Part shown: positions 62,061-64,000 of the stretch, in pieces | Layout: the number at the start of each line of letters is the position of its first letter | Numbering within the stretch: the stretch's first letter is position 1 | DNA from: Vanessa cardui | Lineage: Eukaryota > Arthropoda > Insecta > Lepidoptera > Nymphalidae | Assembly (NCBI RefSeq): GCF_905220365.1 | Contig: NC_061151.1 | Location: 3,776,197 to 3,840,196 of the forward strand | DNA: 64,000 nt | Reading direction: 5' to 3' | The notes under the pieces: model-generated | What the model was told of the DNA's origin: nothing | The model's database searches: none | Seen by the model: the letters and a program-made list of their open reading frames with translations, nothing else | Made by a program: the position numbers and the translations under genes

Positions 62061-62065
62061 AGTAT

Positions 62066-62133
62066 GTACTCGCTTCAGCATTACATATACTAAAATTGGA
62101 ACGGTACAGAGAAGATTAGCATGGCCACATTTT
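62066..62133 (+). pseudogene. U6 snRNA pseudogene with internal deletion
   Basis: ACATATACTAAAATTGGAAC then GGTACAGAGAAGATTAGCAT and GGCC is the highly conserved U6 core including the ACAGAGA box (U6 is the catalytic snRNA of the spliceosome). A diverged U6 5' end (GTACTCGCTTCAGCAT) precedes it. After GGCC the sequence jumps to ACATTTT, the normal U6 3' terminus. About 37 bases including the internal stem-loop and telestem region are missing, with CC on both sides of the junction. The copy cannot give functional U6. Confidence 0.8.
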
Positions 62134-62312
62134 GTCACGGTAGCATGCGTAAGCGATCCCGTGGCCAAAAGACAGAGAGGGTACCGCTGGTTTTTTAGTG
62201 GGTAAACTCGACTTACTTGGTCGCAATCGGCGTTCACCCCCCCCCCCCGCCCCCCACTTTCCATCACGTGGGGGGAAGCGCGTAACGCGTTTTAAGAAAA
62301 AGGATATTGCTA
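62134..62312 (-). repeat. REP-N copy fused to the U6 pseudogene
   Basis: GCATGCGTAAGCGATCCCGT, GTACCGCTGGTTTTTTAGTG, C12 at 62237-62248 and TCACGTGGGGGGAAGCGCGT are the inverse of 60600-60760. Confidence 0.65.
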
Positions 62313-62324
62313 GTATTCTTAAAA

Positions 62325-62522
62325 AATCATCATCATCGTCAGCCCGTTTTTGTCCACTGCTGGACATAGGCCTCTCACAGAGCACGCCACTGTGGTCTTT
62401 CTCCGGCTACTCGCATCCAGCTCCTGCCTGCCGCCTTGCGTATATCGTCACTCCACCGTGACTGAGAACGTCCTACACTACGTTTGCCGAGACGCGGTCT
62501 CCACTCTAGAACACGTTTTCCC
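62325..62522 (-). mobile_element. LINE-L 3' end (RTE-like), antisense
   Basis: (CAT)n, CCACTGCTGGACATAGGCCT, and in sense VLEWRPRLGKRSVGRSQSR, WSDDIRKAAGRSWMRVAGE. The best-preserved LINE-L coding end here. Confidence 0.8.
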
Positions 62523-62559
62523 CAACGGTTGTCGGTTCTACGACAATCGACAAAAAAAA

Positions 62560-62985
62560 TCAAAATTTGTTTATTTTTTTACGAAATATAATCGGAAACA
62601 ATTGAGACAAAATCCATTTGAGACGAAAATGAAAAGATACAGAGTTACCAAACTTTTCTCAGAAGTCGTTACGATTATGACGCATTCAAGATCAATTCGC
62701 AAATGGTCACGTACCACGATCCCACATAAAGATCTTGTTAACCCATCCAATAAGAGGAAGTAAGCATGTTGTTAAAGGAAAATGCAGATGGCACTGCAAT
62801 TCACTGAAGCACCTTCCAGTTTGTTAATTTTGGAAGAACAAATTTGTAAACAAATGGAACTTCTAGGAAATTTTGCCTATAAACAAGATTTTGATGAGCT
62901 TAGGGTTATATGCTCAATGTGCTACGGAGCTTCTACTGTCGTACTTATCTTCATCTCTTTTGGGTGTTTTTTTATGCTGTAAATG
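62560..62985 (+). CDS. Two in-frame ORFs, unidentified small locus
   Basis: Frame 1 is open to 62763 (PFETKMKRYRVTKLFSEVV, THSRSIRKWSRTTIPHKDL); the same frame reopens at 62782 or 62791 to 62982. It gives ALQFTEAPSSLLILEEQIC, AYKQDFDELR and a hydrophobic end ASTVVLIFISFGCFFML. The 18 bases between hold two stops. GAGGAA/GTAAGC looks like a donor, but the next AG (ATGCAG) is only 28 bases on, too short for an intron. No repeat match. A small C-terminally anchored membrane protein or a dead gene are both possible. Confidence 0.25.
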
Positions 62986-62987
62986 AC

Positions 62988-63100
62988 AAATGGACAAGAT
63001 GTTCAGCTGATGAAAAGTGACACCAAATGGTACCAACATCCATGGACATCTGAAACACCGGATAGCTTGCAGATGCGTTGTCTCAAAGAAATGAATGTAC
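62988..63100 (+). repeat. REP-K copy, diverged
   Basis: GATGTTCAGCTGATGAAAAG, CATCCATGGACATCTGAAAC and TGCAGATGCGTTGTCTCAAA. Confidence 0.55.
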
Positions 63101-63104
63101 CCAA

Positions 63105-63400
63105 TCCATCAAAATCAAAATAAACTTTATTCAACTGGGCTTTTGCAAGCACTTTTGAATCGCCATTTAACAATAAGTGAAGCTACCACCGTTTCGGAAA
63201 GTAGATTCTACCGAGAAGAACCGGCAAGAAAATCAGTAATTACTCTTTTCAACATGTAAAAAATGCACTCATATTAGTTAAATACACTTATACATGTATG
63301 TAATGTATCCTGCCTTGAAGTCAACAGGTATTAATTCCAAGCTTTTTTATCATCTACAACTTTCCCATCTTTCATTTTCATCTTTCCCAAAGCCCTTACT
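63105..63400 (-). mobile_element. LINE-D 3' end, antisense
   Basis: ATCAAAATAAACTTTATTCA through GAACCGGCAAGAAAATCAGT and on to AGTCAACAGGTATTAATTCC. Confidence 0.8.
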
Positions 63401-63790
63401 TATACCCTATATTTATATAATAAATCATTACAAATATAATACATAATAACCAAGACTATAATTTAGGAATAACTTCCGACCTCTTATACCATAAAATTAA
63501 TTCCAAGTTAGAAAAAAAAACACCAAAGAAGTTGAACATATAATTAAATTAATAATTAATCTTTTTACGTAACAACCCCCTCGACCTCCAGTTAGACAAT
63601 TACGTCAGTAATAACAACAATTATTTTATAATAATTTAATAATTGTGCTAAATTGTTTGTCACATTTACAACGCATATAATGTTTTTCCGTGAAGTTGCA
63701 AGTATTTTAATTACAGCGCATTAAAATATTATAAAAATACGACGTGCTATTCGGGGAAGAATCGCTTTACAAAGATATATAATAATAATA
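63401..63790. other. AT-rich unique DNA
   Basis: Nothing recognised. Confidence 0.3.
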
Positions 63791-63792
63791 AT

Positions 63793-64000
63793 AAGTATTG
63801 GACAAAATCACATACATTACTCTGATCCAATGTTAGTAGATGAAGCACTATTTTATGGAAAATCGGAAGTAACGGCGGTACCACAAACACCCAGATATAA
63901 GATAACATAGAAGTAGTACATTTACTATATATTTATATACTTTGTCTACATCGACTCGGCCAGGAATTAAACCTGGGACCAAAGTAATCTTTTTTTATGG
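63793..64000 (-). mobile_element. SINE-C, cut by window end
   Basis: ATAATAATAAGTATTGGACA through CTACATCGACTCGGCCAGGA and TTAAACCTGGGACC. Confidence 0.85.

Noticed and set aside
62350..62560. N-terminal part of the 137-codon plus-strand ORF
   Set aside because: It is antisense LINE-L; only the part after about 62560 was kept as a low-confidence candidate.

Overview
This window looks like a gene-poor, AT-rich piece of an insect genome, very probably a butterfly or moth (a nymphalid butterfly is a guess). The evidence is its repeats: tRNA-derived SINEs, CR1/Jockey-like and RTE-like LINE 3' ends, Helitron-like elements ending in CTAG, and modules familiar from Lepidoptera such as the AAGTCGGTT, CAGCAGTGG and TTCTCGGTAGAATC repeats. 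There is no bacterial-style gene organisation and no intact long ORF; coding potential is limited to short exon-like segments.

Repeat names used here are my own labels. SINE-A: about 285 bp with a poly(A) end. SINE-B: tRNA-headed, about 300 bp, ending in (TTG)n. SINE-C: tRNA-headed, about 240 bp, ending in (TATT)n. LINE-D and LINE-M: 5'-truncated CR1/Jockey-like LINE 3' ends with TTTGAT-rich tails. LINE-L: RTE-like 3' end with (TGA)n tail. HEL-E, HEL-F, HEL-G: Helitron-like elements with CTAG ends and sometimes an internal CTGT microsatellite. TIR-H: foldback-like element with 216-bp arms. MITE-P: about 330 bp with roughly 30-bp inverted ends. Others (I, J, K, N, O, Q, R, T, U, V) are dispersed repeats recognised because they recur in the window or match repeat types I know from Lepidoptera.

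Layout. 1-23 kb is mostly SINEs, LINE ends and Helitron-like pieces separated by AT-rich unique DNA, with a 254-bp MITE at 2.3 kb. 23.5-29.6 kb is the best candidate for real gene sequence. A two-exon model on the plus strand (27085-27187 joined to 28004-28151) has good splice sites, matching phases and a stop. Another terminal-exon candidate lies at 25150-25296, and a CCAAT-rich promoter-like segment with a splice donor lies at 28828-29051. 36.9-38.7 kb is a repeat-poor AT desert with a CpG-rich island and possible minus-strand exons. 39-49 kb is again dense in transposons, including a hAT element with a perfect 8-bp target duplication and, next to it, a SINE insertion carrying a neighbour's flanking DNA (3' transduction). 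49.5-52.9 kb holds several inverted-repeat structures. 54.7-56.6 kb is a decayed SWIM zinc-finger gene fragment split by an 881-bp element with perfect 70-bp terminal repeats and nine copies of GCCATAC. 57-64 kb ends with MITEs, SINEs, a deleted U6 snRNA pseudogene fused to a dispersed repeat, and a small two-ORF locus.

The most notable observations are the 881-bp GCCATAC element, the SINE-B transduction event with its possible source locus in the same window, the shared 3' end of SINE-B and LINE-L, the U6 pseudogene and the candidate gene at 27-28 kb. All calls are from reading alone. Family names and exon models need database and transcript checks.
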